From Halolamina rubra (GTDB lineage Archaea > Halobacteriota > Halobacteria > Halobacteriales > Haloferacaceae), in assembly GCF_000739555.1 (NCBI RefSeq), contig NZ_BBJN01000029.1, positions 1 through 64,000 of the forward strand: 64,000 nt of DNA. Reading direction: 5' to 3'. The notes under the pieces were generated by a model. The model worked only from the letters and a program-made list of their open reading frames with translations. It was not told the origin of the DNA and searched no databases. A program made the position numbers and the translations under genes. Positions 51,856 to 60,938 of this stretch are shown here, piece by piece. Every line of letters begins with the position of its first letter. Position 1 is the stretch's first letter.

Positions 51856-52566
51856 TCAGGCGTCGCCGTCTTCCGAGACCAGCCGCCACGAGTCGCCATC
51901 GCGTTCGAGGTAGCCGCGGTGGACCATCTCCTCGAGCACCTCCTCCAGCCGGTCCGGCTGGGCGATCTCCATCTCGATCCGGTTGATCCCGTGGTGCTCC
52001 GCGAGCAGGCCGCGGATCTCCTCCTCGTCGAACGTCTCGCCGCCGTCCTCCTGGGCCATCGCGCCGGAGATCAGGTCGACCATGTCCTCGATGAAGTTCC
52101 ACGGGTACACCATCCACGTCCACTCCGAGAGGTACTCACCGACGTAATCGGGCTCGAACTCGGAGGTGCCCAGCAGCTGGAGCGTCGCGGTCCGCACGGT
52201 GCCGGGGTTGCGGTCCCGGACGTACTCGTCGGCGCGCTCGATCGACCCGCCGGTGTCGGCGATGTCGTCGATGATCAGCACGTCCTTCCCCTCGACGCTG
52301 CCCTCCGGCATCGGGTAGCGCACCTCGGCGCTGTCGGACTTCTCGGCGGTGCCGACGTAGTGCTCCATCTTCAGGCTCGCGAGGTCGTCGAGGCCCAGGA
52401 AGTCACAGATGCACCGCCCGGCGAACCAGCCCCCGCGGGCCAGCGCGACGACGACGTCCGGCTCGAACTCGTCGTCGCGTACCTCCTCCGCCACGTCCCG
52501 GCAGAGCCCGTAGATGTACTCCCAGTCGGTGATCGTGCAGTCGAAATCCTCGGGGAGGTCGCTCAT
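51856..52566 (-). CDS. Phosphoribosyltransferase with C-terminal winged-helix-like region
   Basis: A 236-residue protein related to xanthine/guanine phosphoribosyltransferases. VLIIDDIADTGGSIERA is the PRPP-binding motif and DVVVALARGGWFAGRCICDFLG the N-terminal loop. After the catalytic part (about 170 residues), residues about 180-236 resemble a small helical or winged domain (IRGLLAEHHGINRIEMEIAQPDRLEEVLEEMVHRGYLERDG). It likely salvages purines; exact base unknown. Confidence 0.85.
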   Translation of the reverse strand: MSDLPEDFDCTITDWEYIYGLCRDVAEEVRDDEFEPDVVVALARGGWFAGRCICDFLGLDDLASLKMEHYVGTAEKSDSAEVRYPMPEGSVEGKDVLIIDDIADTGGSIERADEYVRDRNPGTVRTATLQLLGTSEFEPDYVGEYLSEWTWMVYPWNFIEDMVDLISGAMAQEDGGETFDEEEIRGLLAEHHGINRIEMEIAQPDRLEEVLEEMVHRGYLERDGDSWRLVSEDGDA

Positions 52567-52672
52567 CGGTGGAAACGTGCGGGCGGCCGGCAGTTAAGGG
52601 TTCAGAACCCCGAACGGGGTCGGCGACCGTCCGACCCCTCCCTTTTGCGTCATCGAGGGAACAGGGGAACAG

Positions 52673-53494
52673 ATGCTGGAGTTGGAGCACGGCTTCCGGG
52701 TCGCCGACGTGCACACGCGACTCGACCCGGACGAGGAGGCCGTCGCCGTCCGGGGCCGACAGGTCTCTCCCGAACGACTGGAGCGGGAGATGCACCAGGC
52801 CGGCGTGGAGCGCGCGGCGGCCTCGCCCGGCCGCACGCCACGGGGCGAGGGGTACCTCCGGGCGAACAACGCGGTCGCCCGCCTGAGCGTCGATCGCCCG
52901 CTGCTGGCGTTCGCCCGCCTCGGCGGCCCCCGGCACGTCAGCCGTGTCGTCGGGCCGCTCGTCAACCCGGTCAAACGGGCGAAGTCCCACCACACCACCG
53001 CCGGCGACGTGGAGCAGTACGCCTACGACGATCGCTACCACGGGTTCACGCTCGACCCGGCCCACGACGGGCTGCCGACCGAGGCGGTGATCGACCAGCT
53101 CGCCGCCGTCGGCGACCCCGTGCTCGTCCACGCCGGCGAGGACTGCCCGCCCCGCGCGGTCGCCGACACGCTGCTCGACCGTGGGTTCCCGGTCGTGCTC
53201 ACCTCCTTCGGCGGCTACCCGCTGAACGAGAGCCTGATGGAGTCGGCGCTCGCGCTGCTCGAGACGTCCGACGAACTCTACCTCGACACCGCCTACGTCC
53301 CGGACCGGGACATCCTGGAGCAGGGGCTGCTCGAACACCCCGACCGGATCCTGTTCGGCAGCGGGGCGCCGTCGATCCACCCCAACGTGGGCGTCATGGA
53401 GATCCTCACCCTCGACGTCTCCGAGGACGCGATGCGCCGGGCGTTCACCAAGAACCCGGCCCGGGTCGTGCCGGGGCTGCTCCCGGACCTCTGA
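52673..53494 (+). CDS. TatD-like amidohydrolase-fold protein with altered metal site
   Basis: A 273-residue TIM-barrel protein. FRVADVHTRLD replaces the usual H-x-H by H-x-R, and RILFGSGAPSIHP has Gly where the last metal-binding Asp (FGSD) is expected. VLVHAGEDCPPR keeps the middle His. The fold is clear, but hydrolysis may be impaired or use one metal. It is divergent from the phosphoribosyltransferase gene. Confidence 0.8.
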   Translation: MLELEHGFRVADVHTRLDPDEEAVAVRGRQVSPERLEREMHQAGVERAAASPGRTPRGEGYLRANNAVARLSVDRPLLAFARLGGPRHVSRVVGPLVNPVKRAKSHHTTAGDVEQYAYDDRYHGFTLDPAHDGLPTEAVIDQLAAVGDPVLVHAGEDCPPRAVADTLLDRGFPVVLTSFGGYPLNESLMESALALLETSDELYLDTAYVPDRDILEQGLLEHPDRILFGSGAPSIHPNVGVMEILTLDVSEDAMRRAFTKNPARVVPGLLPDL

Positions 53495-53501
53495 GCGCCA
53501 C

Positions 53502-53960
53502 TCACGCGTCGGCGGTCGCGCTGTAGACGACGCCCAGCACCGTGCCGTAGACGAGGTGCCAGAGCAGCGGCGCCAGCACGTCGCTGCTCGCCGCCGCGGC
53601 CGGCGACCCGACGGCCGCGAGCCACACCGGCAGCACCAGCAGGATCAGGACGCCCCAGGTGACGACCCCCCAGAACGCGCCGGCGGCGACGGTTTCGAGC
53701 GGCGACTCGACGCCGACGGCGCCGACGAGCGCGGCGAAGGCGACGCCGAGGACTGCGCCGTGGGAGAGGTGGATCGCCAGCCCGACGCCGACGCGCTCGG
53801 GCGGCGCGAGCCCGTACAGCGACGGGATCGCCGTCGAGAGCGTCGCCGGATCCGTCGCGAGCATCAGCGAGGCCATCGCGGCGGCGCCGACGATCCCGCC
53901 GGTGACGCCGGCCGTCCAGTCGCCGGCGGGGAGCCGCTCCGCGGGTGCAGTCGTGGACAC
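53502..53960 (-). CDS. Four-span membrane protein of unknown function
   Basis: A 152-residue hydrophobic protein with four spans: GGIVGAAAMASLMLA, LSHGAVLGVAFAALVGAVGV, AAGAFWGVVTWGVLILLVLPVWLAAV and LAPLLWHLVYGTVLGVVYS. GTG at 53960 (VSTTAPAERL) is chosen; an ATG nine codons upstream is also possible. The GAVLG and LVYGTVLG pattern is seen in haloarchaeal DUF6789-type membrane proteins. No enzymatic motif is seen. Confidence 0.7.
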   Translation of the reverse strand: MSTTAPAERLPAGDWTAGVTGGIVGAAAMASLMLATDPATLSTAIPSLYGLAPPERVGVGLAIHLSHGAVLGVAFAALVGAVGVESPLETVAAGAFWGVVTWGVLILLVLPVWLAAVGSPAAAASSDVLAPLLWHLVYGTVLGVVYSATADA

Positions 53961-54050
53961 GTCAGAGAAATGTCGTTCCCGACCCAAGGCTGTATGGGGA
54001 CGGTAGGTGCAGGTTGTGACCCAGTTCGCGACACGGCGCTCCCGCGGCGG

Positions 54051-54962
54051 CTACTCCCGCCGGTCGTACGTCGCCACCGCGCGCTCTTTCTCGACGGCGA
54101 GCCCGTAGGGGTTGCGCGTGTCGCTGCGGTCGCGGGCGCGGGCGACCAGCCCGTCGGCGCTCCCCCGGAGGATCCCGCCGATCACCTCCCGGCCGTGACC
54201 GAACCACGCCGAGGGGCTCCCCTCCCCCCGGAGCACGGCCCGCGCGGCGTCGGCGGCGTCGCCCGAGGCGTGGGCGAGCGTGCGCCGGGCGACGGTCGGC
54301 CGCGGGCCGTAGTTCTTCGTCAGCCGGTAGCTGAGCGAGCGGTACTTCCAGTTCCGGTGCTGCTCGTCCGGCCCGTGGGGGCCGGGCCCGTCGCCCTCGT
54401 CGGCCTCCCGGTCCGTCGCCATCGCGTCGCGCCAGGCGACGTCGTAGCCCGCGCCGGCGAGGCGGTGGGCGGCGTCGCGGGCGCCGCCGGTCCGGAGGTA
54501 CTCGTCGAACCCGTCGAGCGTGTCCCGCAGCGTCGCGGCCCGGAACGCGACGTTGTCGCCGTTGAAGTAGCTCACGTCCCGGCCCGCGATCCGCCGGCGT
54601 TCGAGGCCGTCGTCGTCGTCGCCGCGGGGGACTGGCCCCGTGACCGCGCTGGCGGCCGCGAGGCCGTCCCGGACGGCGTCGACCCAGCCCTCGGCGATCC
54701 GGAGGTCGAAGCCGAGCAGCGCGATCGCGTCGCCGCTGGCGGCGGCGACGCCCGCGTTCCGGGCGACGTTGATACAGCGGTCGGCGACCTCGACGAGCAC
54801 GTCCACGTCGGTGCGCTCCCGCACCATCCCGGTGGTGCCGTCGGCGGAGGGGCCGTTGACGACGACGACCTCCGCGGCTGGCGCACGCGCGGCCAGCGAG
54901 TCGAGGCTGGCCGCGAGCCGGTCCCGTCCGTTGAGCGTCGGGACCACGACCGAGAGATCCAT
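54051..54962 (-). CDS. Family 2 glycosyltransferase
   Basis: A 303-residue GT2 enzyme: LSVVVPTLNGRDRLAASLDSL, VVVVNGPSADGT, and ARNAGVAAASGDAIALLGFDLRIAEGW (D-x-D-like site altered). VSYFNGDNVAFR follows. The C-terminal half continues with a basic linker, and no membrane span is clear. It is probably part of glycan assembly for surface proteins or lipids; the acceptor is unknown. Confidence 0.85.
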   Translation of the reverse strand: MDLSVVVPTLNGRDRLAASLDSLAARAPAAEVVVVNGPSADGTTGMVRERTDVDVLVEVADRCINVARNAGVAAASGDAIALLGFDLRIAEGWVDAVRDGLAAASAVTGPVPRGDDDDGLERRRIAGRDVSYFNGDNVAFRAATLRDTLDGFDEYLRTGGARDAAHRLAGAGYDVAWRDAMATDREADEGDGPGPHGPDEQHRNWKYRSLSYRLTKNYGPRPTVARRTLAHASGDAADAARAVLRGEGSPSAWFGHGREVIGGILRGSADGLVARARDRSDTRNPYGLAVEKERAVATYDRRE

Positions 54963-55049
54963 ACTCCCCCTTCATCCGTCCGAGGGTTAAAAACGTGGTC
55001 GCCCAGACCGGGGCCAACGCTTACTTCGGCCCCGCGCCATCCCCGAAAC

Positions 55050-55442
55050 GTGATACCTGAGTCTCACGTCGACGTGTTCGAGTCCGAGTCGTTCGCCCAC
55101 CTCGCGACGATCATGCCCAACGGGATGCCCCACGTCACGCCGGTGTGGGTCGACCACGAGAACCGGGAGTACGTGCTGGTCAACACCGCCCGCGGCCGGC
55201 GGAAGGAGAAGAACGTGCGCAACGAGCCGATTGTCGGCCTCTCGGTCTGTGACCCCGAGGACCCCTACCGGTACGTCTCGGTCCAGGGCGAGGCCGAACT
55301 CACCGAGGAGGGCGCGAAAGCACACATCGACGAGCTCGCCCAGCGCTACTTTGACGTGGAGGAGTACCCACACCACGGCGAGGAGAGCGGGCCGCGGGTG
55401 CTGATCAAGATCCCGACCGAGCGGATCATGACCAGCGGGTGA
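55050..55442 (+). CDS. PPOX-family (pyridoxamine-phosphate-oxidase-like) flavin/F420-binding protein
   Basis: A 130-residue split-barrel protein starting at GTG 55050: MIPESHVDVFESESFAHLATIMPNGMPHVTPVWVDHENREYVLVNTARGRRKEKN. This is typical of TIGR03618-like, F420-dependent PPOX proteins of archaea and actinobacteria, which use F420 or FMN. Substrate unknown. Confidence 0.88.
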   Translation: MIPESHVDVFESESFAHLATIMPNGMPHVTPVWVDHENREYVLVNTARGRRKEKNVRNEPIVGLSVCDPEDPYRYVSVQGEAELTEEGAKAHIDELAQRYFDVEEYPHHGEESGPRVLIKIPTERIMTSG

Positions 55443-55517
55443 GCGACGGCCGCGGCGGCGACGCGTCTCGCCGGCGTCGGCGCCTTCGCCAAGCAGTACG
55501 GTTTTAGTGTTCGGCAC

Positions 55518-56240
55518 GTGACTCCCGGTAGCGTGAAGGGAAAGGAGTGGTACCAGGCCGACGACGTCGCCGAGGAGTACGACGCCAAGCGGTTCTCCCG
55601 CGGCGGCCGCCTGATCGACCGCCGGGAGAAGCAGGCGGTGCTCGACGCCGTCGGACCCGTCGAGGACCGGGACGTGCTGGAGATCGCCTGCGGCACCGGC
55701 CGGTTCACGGTGATGTTGGCCGAACGCGGCGCGAACATCGTCGGGCTGGACATCTCCGACGCGATGCTGGCCCAGGGCCGCGAGAAGGCCCGACAGGCCG
55801 GCGTCGACGACCGCGTGGAGTTCATGCGCGGCGACGCCGCCCGGCTCCCGTTCCCCGACGACCACTTCGACGCGGTGGTCGCGATGCGCTTTTTCCACCT
55901 CGCGCCCACCCCCCGGAAGTTCATGGCGGAGATGGCCCGCGTCTCCGAGGAGCAGGTGTTCTTCGACACGTTCAACGACTTCAGCACCCGCGTGCTGTAC
56001 AACCGCCTGCTGCCGATGGGCTCACACCTCTACGGCCGCGACGAGGTCGCGGAGCTGGTCGGCTCGGCGGGGCTGGAGCTCGCCGACGCGGAGCACGACT
56101 TCGTGCTCCCCTACGGGTTCTACCGGAAGATCCCCGACGCGATGGCGGGGCAGTTCCGGAAGCTGGACACGGCGATCGGAAGCTCGCCGCTGGGCGAGAA
56201 GCTCTGCTCGGTCTCCTGGTGGAACGCCCGGGTCGAGTAG
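55518..56240 (+). CDS. Class I SAM-dependent methyltransferase
   Basis: A 240-residue methyltransferase: DVLEIACGTGRFTVMLAERGANIVGLDISDAMLAQGREKA is motif I and the acidic loop, and FPDDHFDAVVAMRFFHLAP the motif III region. The start is GTG at 55518 or GTG at 55533 (MKGKEWYQADDVAEEYD). It resembles UbiE-like lipid or quinone methyltransferases; the substrate is open. Confidence 0.88.
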   Translation: MTPGSVKGKEWYQADDVAEEYDAKRFSRGGRLIDRREKQAVLDAVGPVEDRDVLEIACGTGRFTVMLAERGANIVGLDISDAMLAQGREKARQAGVDDRVEFMRGDAARLPFPDDHFDAVVAMRFFHLAPTPRKFMAEMARVSEEQVFFDTFNDFSTRVLYNRLLPMGSHLYGRDEVAELVGSAGLELADAEHDFVLPYGFYRKIPDAMAGQFRKLDTAIGSSPLGEKLCSVSWWNARVE

Positions 56241-56648
56241 CTACTCCTCGATGATCTCCCCGACGGCGAAGTTCGACTTCACCTCGGAGACCTCGATCTT
56301 CACTCGCTCGCCCACGTCGGCGCCGGGGACGATGATCACGTACCCCCGCTCGACGCGGGCGATCCCGTCGCCCTGCTTGCCGATGTCCTCGACCTCGACG
56401 TAGCGCACCTCGCCTTTCTCGACCGGTGGCTGGGGCTCGCCCTCGCCGCCCGTGCGCTGGGAGGTCGAGTTCGTCGCGGCGGCGGCGCCGTCGTCGCCGT
56501 CCCCGTCGATCAGGGCGACGCGGTAGGTGTCGCCCGACTCGAGCGAGCCGCGCTCGATCTCCCGTTTGGGTACTTCGACGACGTACCGGTCGCCTTCCTC
56601 GCGGACAGTAGCACTGAACAGACAGAGTAGTTCGTCGGAGATCTCCAT
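56241..56648 (-). CDS. TRAM-domain protein with a small N-terminal domain
   Basis: A 135-residue protein. The N-terminal part (MEISDELLCLFSATVREEGDRYVVEVPKREIERGSLESGDTYRVALI) looks like a swapped-hairpin AbrB-like fold, followed by a disordered acidic linker. The C-terminal TRAM domain reads VEVEDIGKQGDGIARVERGYVIIVPGADVGERVKIEVSEVKSNFAVGEII. It is a likely RNA-binding factor. It stops one base from the convergent methyltransferase. Confidence 0.85.
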   Translation of the reverse strand: MEISDELLCLFSATVREEGDRYVVEVPKREIERGSLESGDTYRVALIDGDGDDGAAAATNSTSQRTGGEGEPQPPVEKGEVRYVEVEDIGKQGDGIARVERGYVIIVPGADVGERVKIEVSEVKSNFAVGEIIEE

Positions 56649-56721
56649 AGCTGAGACTCGACTACGACCAGTCGGGCCTCCGTAATATGTGTACCGCTCT
56701 CACGGGCGGGTGAACTCGCGT

Positions 56722-57402
56722 TCACTCGGCCCGCTCGATCGGGGTTCCGTCCGCGCGTTTCGCGCCCTCGGAGTCGTGAACGACCACCTCGCCATCGTCG
56801 GCGTCGACGGGCTCGTAGGCGTCCCGCAGCGCGATGGCCTCCTCGAGCTCGCGGATCGCGCGCTCCTTCAGCGCCGCGGCGAGCGCCTCGGCGTCCTCGC
56901 GGCTGATCTCCCGGCCCAGCCCCTCGCACTCGTGGGCGCGGACGAGCCCCTCGGCGTCGACGGGGTCGCCGGCGGGCTCGGCGGTGCCGTCGAGCGCGAC
57001 GCTGAATGGGTACGTCTCACAGATCAGCGGGCGGGACTCGTGGACCGTACAGGCGCCGAGTCCGTCCTCCTCCTCGTAGAACGCGCAGTCGCCGCAGGCG
57101 TCGGTCTGCAGCGCCCACTCGAACGTCTCGCCCTCGGGGCCGTCGTCGCCCGCGGAGAGTCCGTACGGCATCGGGCGCGCCACGTCGCGCCACTCGCGGT
57201 CGGCGCCGTCGGCCCTCTGGAGCGTCCGAATCTCGTCGGGGAACACCGTCGCCGTGTGGGGCTCGGTCTCCCCCTCCTCGTCGACCTCCTTGGTACAGCA
57301 GGCGCCACAGCGCGTGCACTCGAAGCCGAGCGACTCGACGGCGTCGGCCAGCTCGGCGGTGTCGAGCCCGCGGGCGCGGTCGAGCTCGTCGTCCAGGGAC
57401 AC
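56722..57402 (-). CDS. YkgJ-family cysteine-cluster protein
   Basis: A 226-residue protein. FECTRCGACCTKEV is the CxxCGxCC signature of YkgJ, and CGDCAFYEEEDGLGACTVHESRPLICETYPF supplies further cysteines, together a probable Fe-S or zinc site. The function of the family is unsettled; some members may transfer or insert metals. No neighbour identifies a substrate. Confidence 0.85.
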   Translation of the reverse strand: MSLDDELDRARGLDTAELADAVESLGFECTRCGACCTKEVDEEGETEPHTATVFPDEIRTLQRADGADREWRDVARPMPYGLSAGDDGPEGETFEWALQTDACGDCAFYEEEDGLGACTVHESRPLICETYPFSVALDGTAEPAGDPVDAEGLVRAHECEGLGREISREDAEALAAALKERAIRELEEAIALRDAYEPVDADDGEVVVHDSEGAKRADGTPIERAE

Positions 57403-57451
57403 AGCCGCCTTCGGTGACCGCGGGGGAAAACGTCGTCGGCGCGCCGAGCGC

Positions 57452-58252
57452 TCACTCAGCCCGGACCCGGCCGCTGTCGGGGTCCCACTCGACCCGGCCC
57501 TCCACGGCCAGCTTCTCGACGTGGGCCCGCACGGTCGCCCGGGCGAGGTCGCGGACCCCCGAGAGGTCCTTCTCGTAGGCGGCGTCGACGACCGAACCGA
57601 GATCGTTCGCGCCGTCCCGGACCGCCGCGAGCACCGAGCGCTCGCGGTCGAGCCGGTGGCCGATCAGTCGGTCGAGGCTCGCCCGCGGGGTCGGCTCGTC
57701 GGCCATCGGCGGCCCGTGGCCCGGCAGCAGTCGGTCGGGAGCCCGCGCTCGGAGCCGGCGCAGCGAGGTGAGGTACGCCCGCAGGTCGCCCTCGGGCGCG
57801 CCGACGACGACGCTCCCCTCGGCGACCGCGAGGTCGCCGGCGAGCACGGAGCCGTCGCCGAGGTCGAACGCGACGTGGTCGGCGGCGTGGCCCGGCGTGT
57901 CGAGTACGGTCACCGTCCCGGAGCCGGTCTCGATCGCGCTCCCCTCGGCGATCCGGCGGTCGGGCTCGACCCCCGCCGCGTCGGCGAAGCGGTCGGGCCG
58001 GCGAGCCAGCACCTCGGCCCCGGTCTCGGCGGCGTAGTCCGCGACGGCGCCGACGTGATCCGGGTGGGTGTGCGTGACCGCGACCGCGTCGATCTCGCGC
58101 TCGGCGACGAGCGCGTCGAGCTCGTCGGTTCGGCCGGCGGGGTCGACCAGCAGCGCCGGCGAGTCGCCGACGACGTAGGCGTTGGTCGCCCCCGTCGGCG
58201 CGCGGGTGTCGACCGGCACCGAGACGCGGCCGACGGGCAGCTGTCCGCCCAT
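57452..58252 (-). CDS. Metallo-beta-lactamase-fold hydrolase
   Basis: A 266-residue glyoxalase II-like hydrolase. VTHTHPDHVGAVADYAAETGAEV is the HxHxDH metal motif, DTPGHAADHVAFDLGDGSVLAGDLAV supplies further ligands and LLPGHGPPMADEP the last His. The C-terminal about 55 residues look like a winged-helix extension, as in LACTB2-like enzymes. The start overlaps the stop of the radical SAM gene by one base, so it is in the same operon. Confidence 0.9.
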   Translation of the reverse strand: MGGQLPVGRVSVPVDTRAPTGATNAYVVGDSPALLVDPAGRTDELDALVAEREIDAVAVTHTHPDHVGAVADYAAETGAEVLARRPDRFADAAGVEPDRRIAEGSAIETGSGTVTVLDTPGHAADHVAFDLGDGSVLAGDLAVAEGSVVVGAPEGDLRAYLTSLRRLRARAPDRLLPGHGPPMADEPTPRASLDRLIGHRLDRERSVLAAVRDGANDLGSVVDAAYEKDLSGVRDLARATVRAHVEKLAVEGRVEWDPDSGRVRAE

Positions 58253-59973
58253 CAGTCCGCGCGACTGCCGGGCTCGAACGTTCGCGTCACGTCCACGTCG
58301 GCGTCGCCGGCGGTCGCGAACAGCGAGAGGTCGACGTTCGCGGCGTCGGTCGCCTCCTCGACGGAGTCGTACGGCCGGGAGACGACGATGTCGCCCGCGC
58401 GGCCGTCGCTGACGCCCGGGATCGTCGCGAGCTCGTCCATCGACGCCGCGTTCACGTCGAGGGGGTAGGGGACCCCCGTCACCGAGCGGTAGCCGTGGTC
58501 GACGATCGCCACGTCGATGGCCTGGCCGAGTTCGCGCTCGCCGGGGATCCCGACGAGCAGCGGGTAGGTGCCGAGCTGGCGGCCGAACGTCTTGCCGTCC
58601 TCGTGGTACTCGAGATGCACGTCCGGCAGCACGGTCCCGGGCGGGACGACGCGCTGGAGCATCGGGTTGTCGACCTGTTCGCGCACCTCGCGCTTGTACG
58701 CCTGGAACTGCTCCTTGTGTTCCTTCGCGATGTCGGCGCCGGTGTCGCCCATCTCGGTGCCGGCGAACGCCATCACCTGCCGGATGTTGATCCGGCGGAG
58801 CATCAGCCCCTCGTCGTACACCTGCCGGAGGAAGCGGCGGTTGTGGTCGTACGTCTCGGGGCGCTCACCTTCGAGCCCGTGGACGAGGTTGATCCCCGGC
58901 AGGAGCTTGGGCAGGCGGTTCTCCTCGGGACGCCAGCCGCCGGCCTCGTTGACGACGCGGACGGCCTCCAGACACTCGTCGGCGGTCACGAGCAGGTTGT
59001 TCTGCTCCTGCACGACGGGGTCCGCCGACTCGAGGCCGAACGCGGCGGTGTCGCCGGGCGTGTTGTGCTCGGCGATTATCTCGATCGCCTCCCGCGACGC
59101 CTCGGGGTAGTCCGTGATCGTCACGGGGTTCATGTTGTCGAGGTGGAGGGTCTTGAGGTCGGGGGCCACCTCCCGGATGCCGCCGTACAGTCGCTCCAGG
59201 GCGTCGGGATTGGGCGCCTCGCCGTCGCCGCCGAACGCGAGGATGTCCGCCTGCCGGCCCAGCCGGAAGTGTTCGACGCCGTGGTTCGAGAGGCGGTCGA
59301 CCTCGTCGACGACGGAGTCGGCGGTCCGGAACGCCGGGTTGCCGTACAGCGGTTCGGTACAGAACGAGCAGCGGTACGCACAGCCGCGGGAGGTCTCCAT
59401 CTCCGCGATCAGGTAGTCGGGGTGGTTGGGGTGCTGCTCGACGACGAATGCGCCCTTCGAGGCCCAGCGGTCGAGTTCCTCGTTGTCGCGCATCCGGTCG
59501 TTGAACCCCTCCAGCCCGGAGTCGACGAGGTCGTACGCGGCGGCCTCGATGTCGCCCTTCGCGACGAACTCGTAGTCGAGGTCCTTGCGCTCCATCTCCT
59601 GGGCGCCGGCGTTCTCCTCGCCGACGCCGAATCGCACGGGGCCGCCGAGCAGCGTGGTTCCCTTCGCGGTCCAGGCGAGCTCCTTCACCTCGTCGGGCTC
59701 GGCGGGCGTGCCGCCGACGTACTTCCCGGGGACGGTCATGCCGCCGACGTAGACGAACAGGTCGGCGGTCGACACGTCGCCCCACTTCATCCGGTCCTCC
59801 CGGAGCTCGTCGATCGTGTGGTAGGTGATCTGCTCGGGGGGGACGCCGGCGTCGACGAGCGCGCCCGCGGTGAACCGGGGGTAGGTGGAGATGTACGGCG
59901 GCACCCCGAAGTGGGCCGGCTCGTCGACGTAGCCGTCGACGATGGTGACGGAGAGCGAACCGGGGTCGGTCAT
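58252..59973 (-). CDS. Radical SAM protein with C-terminal helix-hairpin-helix
   Basis: A 573-residue radical SAM enzyme. ETSRGCAYRCSFCTEPLYGNP is the CxxxCxxC cluster motif. The N-terminal about 180 residues resemble a cobalamin-binding-like domain (FVYVGGMTVPGKYVGG), and the C-terminus holds helix-hairpin-helix NAASMDELATIPGVSDGRAGDIVVSRPYDSVEEA. It belongs to the archaeal COG1031-type group of unknown substrate; the hairpin hints at nucleic-acid contact. It is translationally coupled to the MBL hydrolase. Confidence 0.9.
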   Translation of the reverse strand: MTDPGSLSVTIVDGYVDEPAHFGVPPYISTYPRFTAGALVDAGVPPEQITYHTIDELREDRMKWGDVSTADLFVYVGGMTVPGKYVGGTPAEPDEVKELAWTAKGTTLLGGPVRFGVGEENAGAQEMERKDLDYEFVAKGDIEAAAYDLVDSGLEGFNDRMRDNEELDRWASKGAFVVEQHPNHPDYLIAEMETSRGCAYRCSFCTEPLYGNPAFRTADSVVDEVDRLSNHGVEHFRLGRQADILAFGGDGEAPNPDALERLYGGIREVAPDLKTLHLDNMNPVTITDYPEASREAIEIIAEHNTPGDTAAFGLESADPVVQEQNNLLVTADECLEAVRVVNEAGGWRPEENRLPKLLPGINLVHGLEGERPETYDHNRRFLRQVYDEGLMLRRINIRQVMAFAGTEMGDTGADIAKEHKEQFQAYKREVREQVDNPMLQRVVPPGTVLPDVHLEYHEDGKTFGRQLGTYPLLVGIPGERELGQAIDVAIVDHGYRSVTGVPYPLDVNAASMDELATIPGVSDGRAGDIVVSRPYDSVEEATDAANVDLSLFATAGDADVDVTRTFEPGSRAD

Positions 59974-60035
59974 ACCGCGGTTTGTCGGCCGAGGGGTAAA
60001 ACGCGTGTGGTGCGGGGCGTGAGGGGTTCAGACAC

Positions 60036-60896
60036 TCAGACGTAGATGTAGCCCTCGCGGGGGTCGTGGCGGTCGTCGTCGTACTCGAACGCCCGCTCGA
60101 CTGCCCGCAGCGTCGCCGCCGCGGCAACGACGGCGTCGAGCGCGTCGCCGCCGGTGTTCTCGATCACCGTCTCGCGGTCCGTGCCGTCGACGGCCAGGTC
60201 GGTCGCGTCGAGCAGGCCGTCGAGATTCCGCTGCCGTGCTTCCCGCTCCTCGTCGCTCCCACCCTTGTAGCTGTCGCGCTGGAGCCCCAGCCGGTTCAGC
60301 ACGCCTGCCGGATACGTCTCGAGCAGCGTCACCGGCGACTCGAACGTCGTCGTCTCCATCGGCGCCACCGTCGCCGCAGCGTCGCCGCCGTCGCTGCCCC
60401 GGACGACCGGCGCGAGCACGTCCCGGACGCCGTGGAACGTGATCGTGCTCCCGACGAAGCCGTACGGCGAGCTCGCGCCGACGGGGCCGTCGGTCTCGCG
60501 TTTGAGGAACGCCCGGTCGCCGTCGGTCGCCTCGCGCGTTCGCTGTTTCCCCCACTCCTCGAACGCATCGGGGCCGGAGCAGTCGGCGGGCGGGAACGAA
60601 TCGAGGAACGCCGCCCAGTCCGCCGGCGGATCGTCGACGGTGTCGGGAAGCGTCGACGGCAGGCCGAAGGAGAAGTCGAGGCCGACGGCTGCGGACTCGC
60701 GGTCGCGGAGCCAGTCGACGAGGGCGGCGTGGGTCTCGGCCTGCCCGGACACGTCGCCGTCGAGCACCGACTTCGCGGTTCCGAGCGTCTCGATCTCGAG
60801 TCCGTCCTCCGTCAGCGGGCCGCCGGCGATCCAGACGTTGCGCTCCGCGTCTCTCGCGCCGCTGAAGTCGACGCCGTAGACGAACTCGGGCTCCAT
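60036..60896 (-). CDS. DUF429-family protein
   Basis: A 286-residue protein with an RNase-H-like start FVYGVDFSGARDAERNVWIAGG and a LDFSFGLPSTLP segment. YPAGVLNRLGLQRDSYKGG and DALDAVVAAAATLRAVERAFEYD are typical of DUF429, a family of predicted nucleases or nucleotide-binding proteins. No activity can be assigned. It begins at the ATG with complement 60894-60896. Confidence 0.85.
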   Translation of the reverse strand: MEPEFVYGVDFSGARDAERNVWIAGGPLTEDGLEIETLGTAKSVLDGDVSGQAETHAALVDWLRDRESAAVGLDFSFGLPSTLPDTVDDPPADWAAFLDSFPPADCSGPDAFEEWGKQRTREATDGDRAFLKRETDGPVGASSPYGFVGSTITFHGVRDVLAPVVRGSDGGDAAATVAPMETTTFESPVTLLETYPAGVLNRLGLQRDSYKGGSDEEREARQRNLDGLLDATDLAVDGTDRETVIENTGGDALDAVVAAAATLRAVERAFEYDDDRHDPREGYIYV

Positions 60897-60938
60897 ACGG
60901 GCCACTCGTCCGGCGGCCGAAAAGGGGTACCGCTCGCG

